Assembly (NCBI GenBank): GCA_000715855.1
Contig: KL571397.1
Location: forward strand, 8,163-14,090
Length of the DNA stretch: 5,928 bases
DNA from: Actinoplanes liguriensis
GTDB lineage: Bacteria > Actinomycetota > Actinomycetes > Mycobacteriales > Micromonosporaceae
Direction: 5' to 3'
In this document: piece after piece, positions 1-5,913 of the stretch
How the letters are laid out: each line of letters starts with the position of its first letter
Numbering within the stretch: the first letter of the stretch is position 1
Made by a program: the position numbers and the translations under genes
Notes under the pieces: model-generated
What the model was told of the DNA's origin: nothing
The model's input: only the letters and a program-made list of their open reading frames with translations
Databases searched by the model: none

Positions 1-21
1 AGAGATGTGTATAAGAGACAG
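1..21 (+). other. Tn5/Nextera mosaic-end adapter (left end)
   Basis: Bases 3-21 are an exact 19-base Tn5 mosaic end (AGATGTGTATAAGAGACAG), the transposase end carried by Nextera-type library adapters. Two further bases (AG) precede it. The orientation is the one expected when the insert begins at base 22. This is library sequence, not genome, and should be trimmed. Confidence 0.97.
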
Positions 22-93
22 GTCTACACCCGGTCCGCGACACCCGACCTGGTATGGGGCTCCCGCCCCGCCGACGCACCCCCGCAGAACTGA
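22..93 (+). CDS. possible C-terminal tail of a truncated gene (5' end missing)
   Basis: Directly after the adapter one plus-strand frame stays open for 23 codons and ends in TGA at 91-93. It reads VYTRSATPDLVWGSRPADAP then PQN. Twenty of the 23 codons end in G or C, as expected for coding DNA in a high-GC actinobacterium, and no stop interrupts it. The fragment is too short for me to assign a family. It could be the tail of a gene whose body lies left of the contig, or a chance open stretch. It is convergent with the DinB-like gene that ends at 254. Confidence 0.3.
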   Translation, partial: VYTRSATPDLVWGSRPADAPPQN

Positions 94-223
94 GCTCCTG
101 CTCCGAAGCGTTTGCCGGGGCCGGTTGACACCACCGCCGGTCCCAGCAGGTGCTCAGGGCTGTTCCCGGCCGTTTTGAGCAATCGTCAAGAGTTGTGGAT
201 GAGAGATCTTGACTGAGCGGGAG

Positions 224-246
224 CTGTCGCGGTGGTGCCGCGATGG
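224..246 (-). terminator. hairpin downstream of the DinB-like gene; possible terminator
   Basis: A perfect 6-bp inverted repeat, TCGCGG-TGGTG-CCGCGA (227-243), has a 5-base loop. It extends to 9 bp if two G-T wobbles and one outer C-G pair are allowed. It begins 8 bases beyond the minus-strand stop codon at 254-256, where a transcript end would fall. No T-run follows on either strand, so it is not a canonical intrinsic terminator; actinobacterial terminators often lack one. The rest of 94-253 shows no gene or repeat I can support. Confidence 0.35.
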
Positions 247-253
247 GTGTTGT

Positions 254-736
254 TCACACTTCGCGTTCTGCAGTGAGGTCGCCGACGGCGTCGGCGTAGA
301 AGGTGTTGTCGAGGTGGAAGGCGACCTGGCGCAATGTCCAGGCGTCTCCTTCAACCCGGTCGAGGCGCTCGTCGTCGAGCGCGCCCAAGCGCAGCGACCA
401 GATCTGCGCCAGCCGGGTCAGGCGGCTGCGGGCTTCGTCCAGGTCGTCGTGGGTGAAGGGGGCGACGTCGGCCGGGGTGGTGATGGCGGAGGCGTGCCAG
501 TGGTCGGGCAGGGGAGATTGCCCGGCCAGGCGCGCCTCAAGTTCGGCGAGGTGGTCCAGAAGGTGATCGGCGAGACGGCGAATTGCCTTGTGTGGGGTGT
601 AGACCCGGTCCTCGGCAGCGATGGGCTGGCCGTCCCATGCCGGCCAGGTTTCCGCCAGGCGCAAGGCGTACTCGACGGCGTCCTGAATGACCTGTGCGGG
701 GTTGCGGCCGTCGGTGGTGGGGGTGTCGTCACTCAT
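254..736 (-). CDS. DinB-like small protein (metal-binding four-helix-bundle type), 160 aa
   Basis: The protein looks like a soluble DinB/YfiT-type helical bundle, a superfamily whose members often bind a metal through histidines and include thiol-dependent enzymes. No specific reaction can be assigned. Visible features are an acidic N-terminus, a helix around residues 49-70 with H49, H58 and H62 (RRLADHLLDHLAELE), H79 and H81, and a second motif near residues 133-150 (WTLRQVAFHLDNTFYADAVG) containing H141. The WTLRQVAFHL motif resembles the histidine helix of DinB proteins. I saw no signal peptide or membrane segment. The start is the ATG at 734-736, because GAAGGA sits 8 bases upstream. The same frame stays open to 1027, but that upstream part is an unrelated transposase stub followed by non-coding sequence. 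The open frame and ribosome site make the gene secure; the family call is from motif resemblance only. Confidence 0.78.
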   Translation of the reverse strand: MSDDTPTTDGRNPAQVIQDAVEYALRLAETWPAWDGQPIAAEDRVYTPHKAIRRLADHLLDHLAELEARLAGQSPLPDHWHASAITTPADVAPFTHDDLDEARSRLTRLAQIWSLRLGALDDERLDRVEGDAWTLRQVAFHLDNTFYADAVGDLTAEREV

Positions 737-744
737 CCGTATGT

Positions 745-750
745 TCCTTC
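745..750 (-). promoter_or_regulatory. ribosome binding site that fixes the DinB-like start
   Basis: On the minus strand GAAGGA lies 8 bases before the ATG at 734-736. It decides against the longer ORF beginning at 1027, which would fuse the gene to an IS256 transposase fragment. Confidence 0.75.
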
Positions 751-856
751 TCAGGCTGCTCAATCCGGGTTCTCGATCGTAAGGCTGGGACGGTTCGGCC
801 CTGGCCGAACTGTGGAGCCCTTGCGACGTAGAACAGTTGTCGCACGCGGTGCAGCG

Positions 857-1081
857 TTGCGGTGGTTGACTGGTGGCAAAGGTTGACTCGATCGGGTTCG
901 TGGTGCGCAGATGCACCCAGTGCTCGACCGGGAAGTCGTAGAACGCCAGCAACTCGTCGAGGTCGTCAACCACCTTCGCGACGGCCTTGCCGAACTTCGC
1001 GCCGTAGGCGAGTTTGAACGCGGCCACGGCGCGGCGGGCGTGCTCGCGGTCCTCGGCGTTCCAAATCTCAGGTTTCGAGCA
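857..1081 (-). pseudogene. IS256-family transposase remnant (internal/C-terminal fragment)
   Basis: Read on the minus strand, about 67 codons match the late part of mutator-type IS256 transposases as known from actinobacteria. The segment starts at EIWNAEDREHARRAVAAF (about 1069 downward), passes through YGAKFGKAVAKVVDDLDELL and AFYDFPVEHWVHL, and reaches the hallmark RTTNPIESTFAT, ending at 872. After that the family's VRHRT-like continuation appears only in the neighbouring frame, as VNHRN at about 857-870, which implies one extra base near 871. Then the similarity stops. An in-frame TAG lies just upstream at 1091-1093. Full-length members are about 400 residues, so the N-terminal catalytic part and the C-terminus are gone and the element cannot move itself. 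No terminal inverted repeats or target duplication were recognised. It lies between the nucleotidyltransferase stop (1107) and the DinB-like gene, as a scar of an old insertion. Confidence 0.85.
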
Positions 1082-1106
1082 TTGCTCCCGCTATTGCCGT
1101 ACGGTT

Positions 1107-1911
1107 TCAATGCCTCAGCAACTGCAACTCGTCGCCCCAGCCCTCGATGACAGGGGTGAGGACCGGGACCGGGATCGCACTGTCGAAGGCGGCACAAGTC
1201 GTTTCGATACGCGCGAAAGCCGCTCGAATCGCTGATGGGTCGCCATCCAGGGTGGCGGTCAACAGGACGAGCAGCTCCTCGGCCCGCCAGTGGGTAAGCG
1301 GGTGCCGGCGGAGCTCCCAGGGAAGATATTTATGGTAGGGACGCACCCGTCCCTCCAGTGTGAAGATCACGTCCAGGAGCCATGGCATGGACTCGGCGGC
1401 GTCCAGACGTCGTTCCAGCGTGCGTCCGTCACGGTCATTCTTCAGTGCGCGATAGGCGAAATTCAGCCAGCCGTCCAGCCGGTCATGCTCGACGAGGATC
1501 GATTCAGCTTCGTCGGCATTGACCGTGGCTTGCCGACGAAGTGCGGATGCCAAGCGCCCTTCGGTGTGATCCAACAGCGTCGGTGCCCAAGCGAACGACC
1601 AGCGGTACCACCATCCCTCAGTTCCGAACGGTGGATACGCGCTCCAGATCAGAGATCGCCACGATGGTCTCGTCGAGCGTCGCGGAACGGCTCGTCTCAG
1701 GCCCGCGCCCGCCGGTGTCGGTGAGCACGACAAACACATCGAGGTCGGACCTCTCCGTCGCCATTCCCCTACCCGCTGAGCCGGACAAGACCAGTCCCAT
1801 GAGCTTTTGTCCGTAGTCCGCTGCGTTGCGACGCACCACGGCCTCGAGCAGGTCTCGGTGTGCGGAAGAGAGGCCGGGGGGAAATTGCAGGGCATCAGCG
1901 TGGTCGGTCAC
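1107..1911 (-). pseudogene. nucleotidyltransferase-fold protein, frame broken by one extra base near 1635
   Basis: The N-terminal frame (GTG at 1909-1911, stop at 1618-1620) carries the nucleotidyltransferase signature GLVLSGSAGRGMATERSDLD: GSAGRG at residues 44-49 and the metal-binding DxD pair D56/D58. That fold transfers a nucleotidyl group to a small molecule or macromolecule; the substrate cannot be read here. The C-terminal two-thirds continues in the next frame from about PPFGTEGWWYRW to GWGDELQLLRH. It includes DGWLNFAYRALKNDRDGR and RVRPYHKYLPWELRRHPL, which look like a conserved actinobacterial protein of this type. Dropping one base at 1635 (a T in GCGTATCCACC on the minus strand) joins them as LERVPPFGTEG, giving about 267 residues with no stop. 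Either the gene is inactivated or the base is a sequencing error. The GTG start has only a weak upstream purine stretch. GC content is lower than in the genes to the right. Confidence 0.8.
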
Positions 1912-2105
1912 AGTCGCAAACTTTCGCCCCGGAACGCGACGCAGGCAAGCGAGTTGCTGTCGCCATGGACTTGCGCACTCACATCGGCTAAATCCGTGTA
2001 CTCGACGGGCGCGCTTCGCCTGGCTGGTCGGCCGGCCACGTATGGCGGTGAGTTCGTCTTCGGCGATTCCGCCGGCTGGGCCCCGCCGAGCAGGTGGTCA
2101 CCCAC
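1908..2105 (-). CDS. doubtful 65-codon ORF between the AraC and nucleotidyltransferase genes
   Basis: A GTG-initiated frame begins inside the last codons of the AraC gene (8-bp overlap). It ends in TGA at 1908-1910, giving a 4-base GTGA overlap with the nucleotidyltransferase start. GC3 by hand count is 48 of 65 codons (about 74%), only a little above local GC, so coding bias is weak. I recognise no domain; the C-terminal part reads VEYTDLADVSAQVHGDSNSL. It could be a small coupled gene, a remnant, or simply the 186-bp spacer. Nothing else was found in 1912-2097. Confidence 0.22.
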   Translation of the reverse strand: MGDHLLGGAQPAESPKTNSPPYVAGRPARRSAPVEYTDLADVSAQVHGDSNSLACVAFRGESLRL

Positions 2106-2922
2106 ACCCGCCTTTACGGCCCCGGACTGCCGCAGAGGTCCCGGCCGATTGCCAGGCGCCGGGGCGGGTGCCGGTGCCTCGCAGGAAGAAGGCGGAGAAG
2201 TTCGAGGGGTCGTCGAAGCCCAAGCGGCGCCCGCAGGCCGCCGGGGTCAGGCCGTCGTGGACCAGCAGGCGCTTGGCCTCCAGCAGCAGACGCTCGGTGA
2301 GGTAGTTCTTGGCCGAGCGACCCGTCGCCGCGTGCGCGCTGCGTGACAGCGTGCGCTCCGAGTAGCCGAGCCGCCGGGCATAGTGGCCGACGTCGTGGTG
2401 GGTGCGGAAGTCCTCCTCCACGGCCTGACGGAAGCGCTGGAACGTGCCGTCGGGCGGCGCGCCCTGGGCGACCGGCGGATCCAGGCGTAGCAGCAACGCC
2501 GACAGCAACAGCCGAAGCACCTCTGGACTCCGCGAAGCCAGGCCGGACTCGTACCGCAGGTGGTCGAGCGCACGCCAGGCCGGGGCGCCAGGGGTCCACG
2601 GGACGGACGTCTCGAGACCGACGGGCTCGGTGGGGACGAACAGCACCAGATCACCAGTTAGATCGCCGATCTCGGTCCACCGGTGTACGACACCGGGCCG
2701 GATCCAGATCACGGTGTGCGGCGCGAGCACGTGCGACGCGAAGTCGGCGGTGACCGTGCCCCGGCCGGCGCGGACGAAGGCGAGCACGTGGAAGTCGGCG
2801 CGCTGGGTCGCTCCGTCGTTGAGGGCACGCAGCCGGGCGAACGTCATCACCTCCACCGGGGCCTGCGCCCCACGGGGTGGCTGGTAGGTCAGCTGACGGA
2901 TCACCTGTCCAGTTTTCACCAT
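2098..2922 (-). CDS. AraC-family transcriptional regulator, 274 aa
   Basis: A cytoplasmic DNA-binding regulator. The N-terminal half (about residues 20-100) is a cupin-type sensor of the AraC_binding kind: FHVLAFVRAGRGTVTADF is followed by HTVIWIRPGVVHRW, the usual barrel with a His-rich turn. A helical linker precedes the C-terminal double helix-turn-helix (about 165-262). Its first HTH is HYARRLGYSERTLSRSAHAA. The second ends in GFDDPSNFSAFFLRGTGTRP, matching the AraC/XylS signature. Length is normal for the family. The ATG at 2920-2922 is preferred over the adjacent GTG at 2923-2925 because GAGGTG lies 7 bases before the ATG. The gene is divergent from the hydrolase at 2977, so it probably controls that gene and perhaps itself. 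The ligand is unknown. The end at 2098 reads GRKGGCG, a basic tail without recognised function. Confidence 0.93.
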   Translation of the reverse strand: MVKTGQVIRQLTYQPPRGAQAPVEVMTFARLRALNDGATQRADFHVLAFVRAGRGTVTADFASHVLAPHTVIWIRPGVVHRWTEIGDLTGDLVLFVPTEPVGLETSVPWTPGAPAWRALDHLRYESGLASRSPEVLRLLLSALLLRLDPPVAQGAPPDGTFQRFRQAVEEDFRTHHDVGHYARRLGYSERTLSRSAHAATGRSAKNYLTERLLLEAKRLLVHDGLTPAACGRRLGFDDPSNFSAFFLRGTGTRPGAWQSAGTSAAVRGRKGGCG

Positions 2923-2976
2923 CACTGGTCACCTCACAACGCTGCTGTCCGCGCCGCCGAGTGGTTGATTGGAGGC
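2923..2976. promoter_or_regulatory. divergent promoter region between AraC regulator and alpha/beta hydrolase
   Basis: This 54-bp spacer must hold the starts for both genes or share them with the coding ends. It contains the AraC ribosome site (GAGGTG, 2930-2935, minus strand). A 5-bp inverted repeat, CCAGT (2909-2913) with ACTGG (2924-2928), spans the AraC start. Another, AGTGGT (2960-2965) with ACCACT (2983-2988), encloses the hydrolase start. I could not identify convincing -35/-10 hexamers. An operator here is inferred from the gene arrangement, not shown by a known motif. Confidence 0.5.
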
Positions 2977-3729
2977 ATGAAGACCACTTATGACCACCGC
3001 CGCGGTTCCGGGACGACACTGGTGTTCCTGCACTACTGGGGTGGGTCGGCCCGCACCTGGCAGCCGGTGATCGACCGCCTGCCGGGGCGCGACACCGTCG
3101 CCGTCGACGCCCGGGGGTGGGGGCGCTCCCGGGAGCTGCCCGGGCCGTACACGCTCGATCAGCTCGCCCGGGACGTCCTCGACGTGGTCGCGGACGCGGG
3201 ACTGCACGACTACGTGCTGGTCGGCCACTCGATGGGCGGCAAGGTCGCCCAGCTGGCGGCCGCCACGCGACCGGCCGGGCTCACCGGGCTCGTGCTGGTG
3301 GCGCCCGGCCCGGCGCTGCCCGCCGCGGGCGTCACCGAGGAATATCGGCGGCAGCTGTCACGGGCGTACGACTCCGTCGATAGCGTGGCGGGCGCCCGCG
3401 ACCACATCCTCACCGCGACGTCACTGCCCGACGACCTCAAGGCGCAGGTGCTGGCCGACTCGCGGAACAGCGGGCCGGACGCCCGGGTCGCGTGGCCGCT
3501 GGACGGCATCGCGCGGGACGTCACCGCCCGGACGCGGGAGATCGAGGTGCCGGTGCTGGTGGTGGGCGGCGAGCACGACCGGGTGGAACCGGTCGAGATC
3601 CTGCGGGCGAATCTGATGCCGTACCTCAGCAAGGCGAATTTGATCGTGATCCCCGGCAGCGGTCACCTGATCCCGCTGGAGGCGCCGGACGCGCTCGCCG
3701 CGGTGATCACCGATGCCGTGCCGCGCTGA
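2977..3729 (+). CDS. alpha/beta-fold hydrolase, 250 aa
   Basis: A complete, soluble alpha/beta hydrolase. The sequence shows the oxyanion segment LVFLHYWGGS (residues 15-24), DARGWGRS (44-51), and the nucleophile elbow GHSMGG with Ser85. The acid Asp201 follows VPVLVVGGEHD, and the catalytic His230 lies in IPGSGHLIPLE, so the Ser-Asp-His triad is intact. The family includes esterases, lactonases, epoxide- and haloalkane-type enzymes. The Ser nucleophile excludes the dehalogenase/epoxide hydrolase type (Asp), but the substrate is not readable. No signal peptide is present. The ATG at 2977 is the only start fitting the domain's N-terminus, although GGAGG (2971-2975) is just one base from it, unusually close. 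The gene is divergent from the AraC regulator that probably controls it. Its last 23 bp overlap the convergent DUF389 gene. Confidence 0.93.
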   Translation: MKTTYDHRRGSGTTLVFLHYWGGSARTWQPVIDRLPGRDTVAVDARGWGRSRELPGPYTLDQLARDVLDVVADAGLHDYVLVGHSMGGKVAQLAAATRPAGLTGLVLVAPGPALPAAGVTEEYRRQLSRAYDSVDSVAGARDHILTATSLPDDLKAQVLADSRNSGPDARVAWPLDGIARDVTARTREIEVPVLVVGGEHDRVEPVEILRANLMPYLSKANLIVIPGSGHLIPLEAPDALAAVITDAVPR

Positions 3730-4613
3730 CGATCCGCCACACCGCGTGCTGCAGGAGCAGCGTCAGGAGGCCGCCGGCCACGATCGCCGCCAGGTTGACG
3801 ACCAGTTGCAGGGCGGAGCCGACCGCCTCGTCGTTCACGCCGTAGGCGAGGGCGACCGCCGCGTTCGCGGCCGCGGGCACGGTGGTGACCGAGATCAGGA
3901 CGCCGACGAGGGTGCCGGCCTTGGCCGAGGTCAGCGACAGGATGCCGGCGATGCCGCCGAGGAAGCCGATCACCCAGGAGAGGGCGTCCGGCTTCCAGAT
4001 GAAGTCGGTCAGCGGCCGGTCGGCGAGCAGCATCGACTCGTCGACCAGGCCGGCGGCGGTCAGCGACCACACCGCGCCGATGGTCAGCAGCATCCCGAAC
4101 GGGAAGCCGACGCCGAGCGCGATCCCGGACCGGCGCACGAGGTGCCACTTGCGCTGGACCAGGCCGACGCAGAGGGCGGCCAGCGGGCCGAACTCGGGGC
4201 CGACGACCATCGACCCGACGATGAGGATCGGCTGGTCGAGCAGGACCCCGACGGCGGCGATGATCGTCGCGACGGCCATGAACGCGAGGAACGAGGCGGA
4301 CACCTCGGCCTCCTCGGCGGTCTGGTGCTCGATCTCGTGCCAGACGACCGCGTCGACGCCCAGACCGGGGACACGGCGGGCGGCCCGGTCGGCGGCGGCC
4401 GAGATGGCCGTCCTGCTCCAGGCCGAGGTCGCGCAGCCGGTCCAAAACCGCGCTCGCGCCCTCACGGACCACGTCGAACTCGAAGACGTCGCCGGCCGGG
4501 GTCAGCGCGGCGCCCGGCAACAGGACGAGGTGGGTGACGGCGGCGTCATGCGACAGCGCGTCGCGGACCCGGGCGGCGATCTGCTCGGGTGCGATCACCC
4601 TGACGTGCAACAT
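3707..4613 (-). pseudogene. DUF389 membrane protein gene with a net +1 frame break near 4406
   Basis: The first 69 codons (ATG at 4611-4613; MLHVRVIAPEQIAARVRDAL through LRDLGLEQDG) form the cytoplasmic N-terminal domain typical of actinobacterial DUF389 proteins. The membrane part is in the next frame, from ISAAADRAARRVPG to the TGA at 3707-3709. It contains VGSMVVGPEFGPLAALCVGL and ILSLTSAKAGTLVGVLISVT, which are strongly family-like. About six hydrophobic segments are visible, starting at FLAFMAVATIIAAVGVLL. DUF389 proteins are inner-membrane proteins of unknown function. Removing one base from GGCC at about 4406-4409 gives a 301-residue protein. From memory, relatives have a few more residues here (an SI...VDT segment), so a short non-triplet deletion is an alternative explanation. 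The gene starts 9 bases after the TetR stop, without a clear ribosome site, suggesting translational coupling. Its end overlaps the convergent hydrolase by 23 bp. Confidence 0.85.
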
Positions 4614-4622
4614 GGACGGAGT

Positions 4623-5249
4623 CTAAGGGGTGGCCGTCGGGTGAAACTCCTGGCTGGCCGTGCCCCCGGCCTCGCCCCCGGTCGGGCCGTGCTGCAGGCC
4701 GGCGATCATCGTGTCGAGCAGGAAGCGGTAACTACGGTCGACGTCGCGGGGCAGGCCGAAGCCACCGGCCGCCTCGACCGAGGCGAAGCCGTGCAGGCTG
4801 GCGCGCAGGACGCGGGCCGCGTCGACGGCGTGCGTGCCGTGCAGCTCGAAGCCGGCCAGGACGTCGTACATGATCTGCATGGCGTCGTTGCTGACCCGCC
4901 GGTACTCCTCGTCCTGCGCGCTGGTGTCCGGGGCCCGGGCGACCGACGCGTAGCGGCCGGGATGGTCGAGCGCCCACCGGCGGTACGCGTCGGCGAACGC
5001 GCGGACCGCGGCCGGCCCCGACTGACCGACGGCGGCCCGGGCCACCGCGTCCCGGAAATCGCGCATGGCCTGCAGGGTGATGCCGCGGCGCAGCGCCTCC
5101 AGCGAGTCGACGTGCTTGTAGAGCGACGGCGTGCGCACGCCGAGCCGCTCCGCCAGCAGGCCCATCGTGAGCCTGTCGAAGCCGACCTCGTCGGCGAGCG
5201 CGGCCCCGGCCTCGATCACCGCGGCCGGGGCGAGCCCGGCCCTAGGCAC
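4623..5249 (-). CDS. TetR/AcrR-family transcriptional regulator (WHG-type C-terminus), 208 aa
   Basis: A DNA-binding repressor-type protein. Residues about 7-53 form the TetR HTH domain: AAVIEAGAALADEVGFDRLT, then LLAERLGVRTPSLYKHVDSL with the recognition helix near residues 40-46. The ligand-binding half has HPGRYASVARAP (96-107) and LHGFASVEAAGGFGLP (152-167), the pattern of the WHG C-terminal domain found in many actinobacterial TetR proteins. Length is typical. GTG at 5247-5249 is the only start that keeps the whole HTH; the preceding ribosome site is weak. The start overlaps the upstream hydrolase stop by 8 bp, so the two are probably cotranscribed and coupled, and DUF389 follows after 9 bp. 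The natural inference is that it represses its own operon, but the promoter lies outside the contig. The effector is unknown. Confidence 0.93.
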   Translation of the reverse strand: MPRAGLAPAAVIEAGAALADEVGFDRLTMGLLAERLGVRTPSLYKHVDSLEALRRGITLQAMRDFRDAVARAAVGQSGPAAVRAFADAYRRWALDHPGRYASVARAPDTSAQDEEYRRVSNDAMQIMYDVLAGFELHGTHAVDAARVLRASLHGFASVEAAGGFGLPRDVDRSYRFLLDTMIAGLQHGPTGGEAGGTASQEFHPTATP

Positions 5250-5913
5250 GAGCGGTCGCCTGCAGGAAGGTGAGCATCAGGGACACCGTTTCGTCGGGGA
5301 ACTGGACGTGCGGGTAGTGGCCGGCGCCATCGATCATCTCAAGACGCGCGAGCCCGGCCGGGATCGCGGTCACGATCGCCTCGCCCTCGGCGCGCGGGTC
5401 GGCCCAGTCCGGGTCGAGAGTGCCCTCGATGATCAGGACCGGGCAGCGGACGTTGCCGAGCTGGGCGCCGGCGTCGGCCGGGGACGTCTGGGTCATCTTC
5501 TGCAGCGCCTTCATCCGGCCCGGCTCGCGCAGCATCGCGTCGACCCCGGCGAGGTCGGTGCTCCAGTCGGCGGGCTTCGTCCCCGGGTACGCGATGTCGA
5601 GGTAGCCCTTCCACGACGACAGGCTGCCCAGCATCGTGCCGGCCAGCTTGACCGTGCCCTTGCGGTACCGGCTGTTGCCCAGGTCGCGGACGTTGAACGA
5701 CTGCGCGCGGGTGAACGGCGCCAGCTCGACCAGGCCGGTGATCAGGTCGGGCGCCTGGGCGGCCGCGATGGTCGCCGCGCCACCGGAGATCGAGTGGCCG
5801 ACGAGCACGGCCGGGCCACCCAGGTGGCGGATCACGGCGAGAAGGTCACCGGCGATGTCGGTACGGGAGTAGGACGGCCACTGCGCGCTGGACTCGCCGG
5901 CGCCCCGCAGGTC
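5242..5913 (-). CDS. alpha/beta-fold hydrolase, 5' end missing at contig edge (223 codons)
   Basis: The reading frame is genuine from DLRGAGESS at 5913 to the TAG at 5242-5244. The N-terminus, including the HGxP-like oxyanion strand, lies beyond the contig. Numbering from the first genuine residue, the nucleophile elbow is VGHSISGG with Ser41. The acid is probably Asp167 in LIIEGTLDPDW (Asp169 is an alternative), and His199 lies in IDGAGHYPHVQFPDE. DLRGAGES is the family's usual DxRGxGxS segment. The whole catalytic set is present, about 50 residues short of normal length. Five codons before Asp (MYKRQ) come from the adapter and are not protein. Substrate is unknown. The gene leads the minus-strand run hydrolase-TetR-DUF389 and overlaps the TetR start by 8 bp. 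It is not closely similar to the hydrolase at 2977 beyond the shared fold motifs. Confidence 0.92.
   Translation of the reverse strand, partial: DLRGAGESSAQWPSYSRTDIAGDLLAVIRHLGGPAVLVGHSISGGAATIAAAQAPDLITGLVELAPFTRAQSFNVRDLGNSRYRKGTVKLAGTMLGSLSSWKGYLDIAYPGTKPADWSTDLAGVDAMLREPGRMKALQKMTQTSPADAGAQLGNVRCPVLIIEGTLDPDWADPRAEGEAIVTAIPAGLARLEMIDGAGHYPHVQFPDETVSLMLTFLQATARA

Noticed and set aside
209..886. Long plus-strand open frame of 225 codons
   Set aside because: It lies opposite the DinB-like gene. Its translation is a low-complexity G/V-rich stretch typical of the antisense of high-GC coding DNA, and it has no domain or ribosome site.
2888..2897. Perfect 10-bp palindrome GTCAGCTGAC as an operator for the AraC/hydrolase pair
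   Set aside because: It lies inside the AraC coding sequence (codons for RQLT). About six 10-bp palindromes are expected by chance in a window this size, and there is no second copy.
2683..2976. Upstream extension of the plus-strand hydrolase frame by 98 codons
   Set aside because: The extension runs over the AraC gene's N-terminal coding region and adds no family similarity. The domain begins at the ATG at 2977.
3726..3765. Inverted repeat CTGACG/CGTCAG as a terminator for the plus-strand hydrolase
   Set aside because: Six-bp arms are separated by about 28 bases with no T-run, and the segment is coding for DUF389 on the other strand.
3882..5273. Very long plus-strand open frame of 463 codons
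   Set aside because: It is antisense to the DUF389, TetR and hydrolase genes. The translation is R/A/G/D-rich with no recognisable family, whereas the minus-strand frames carry clear motifs.
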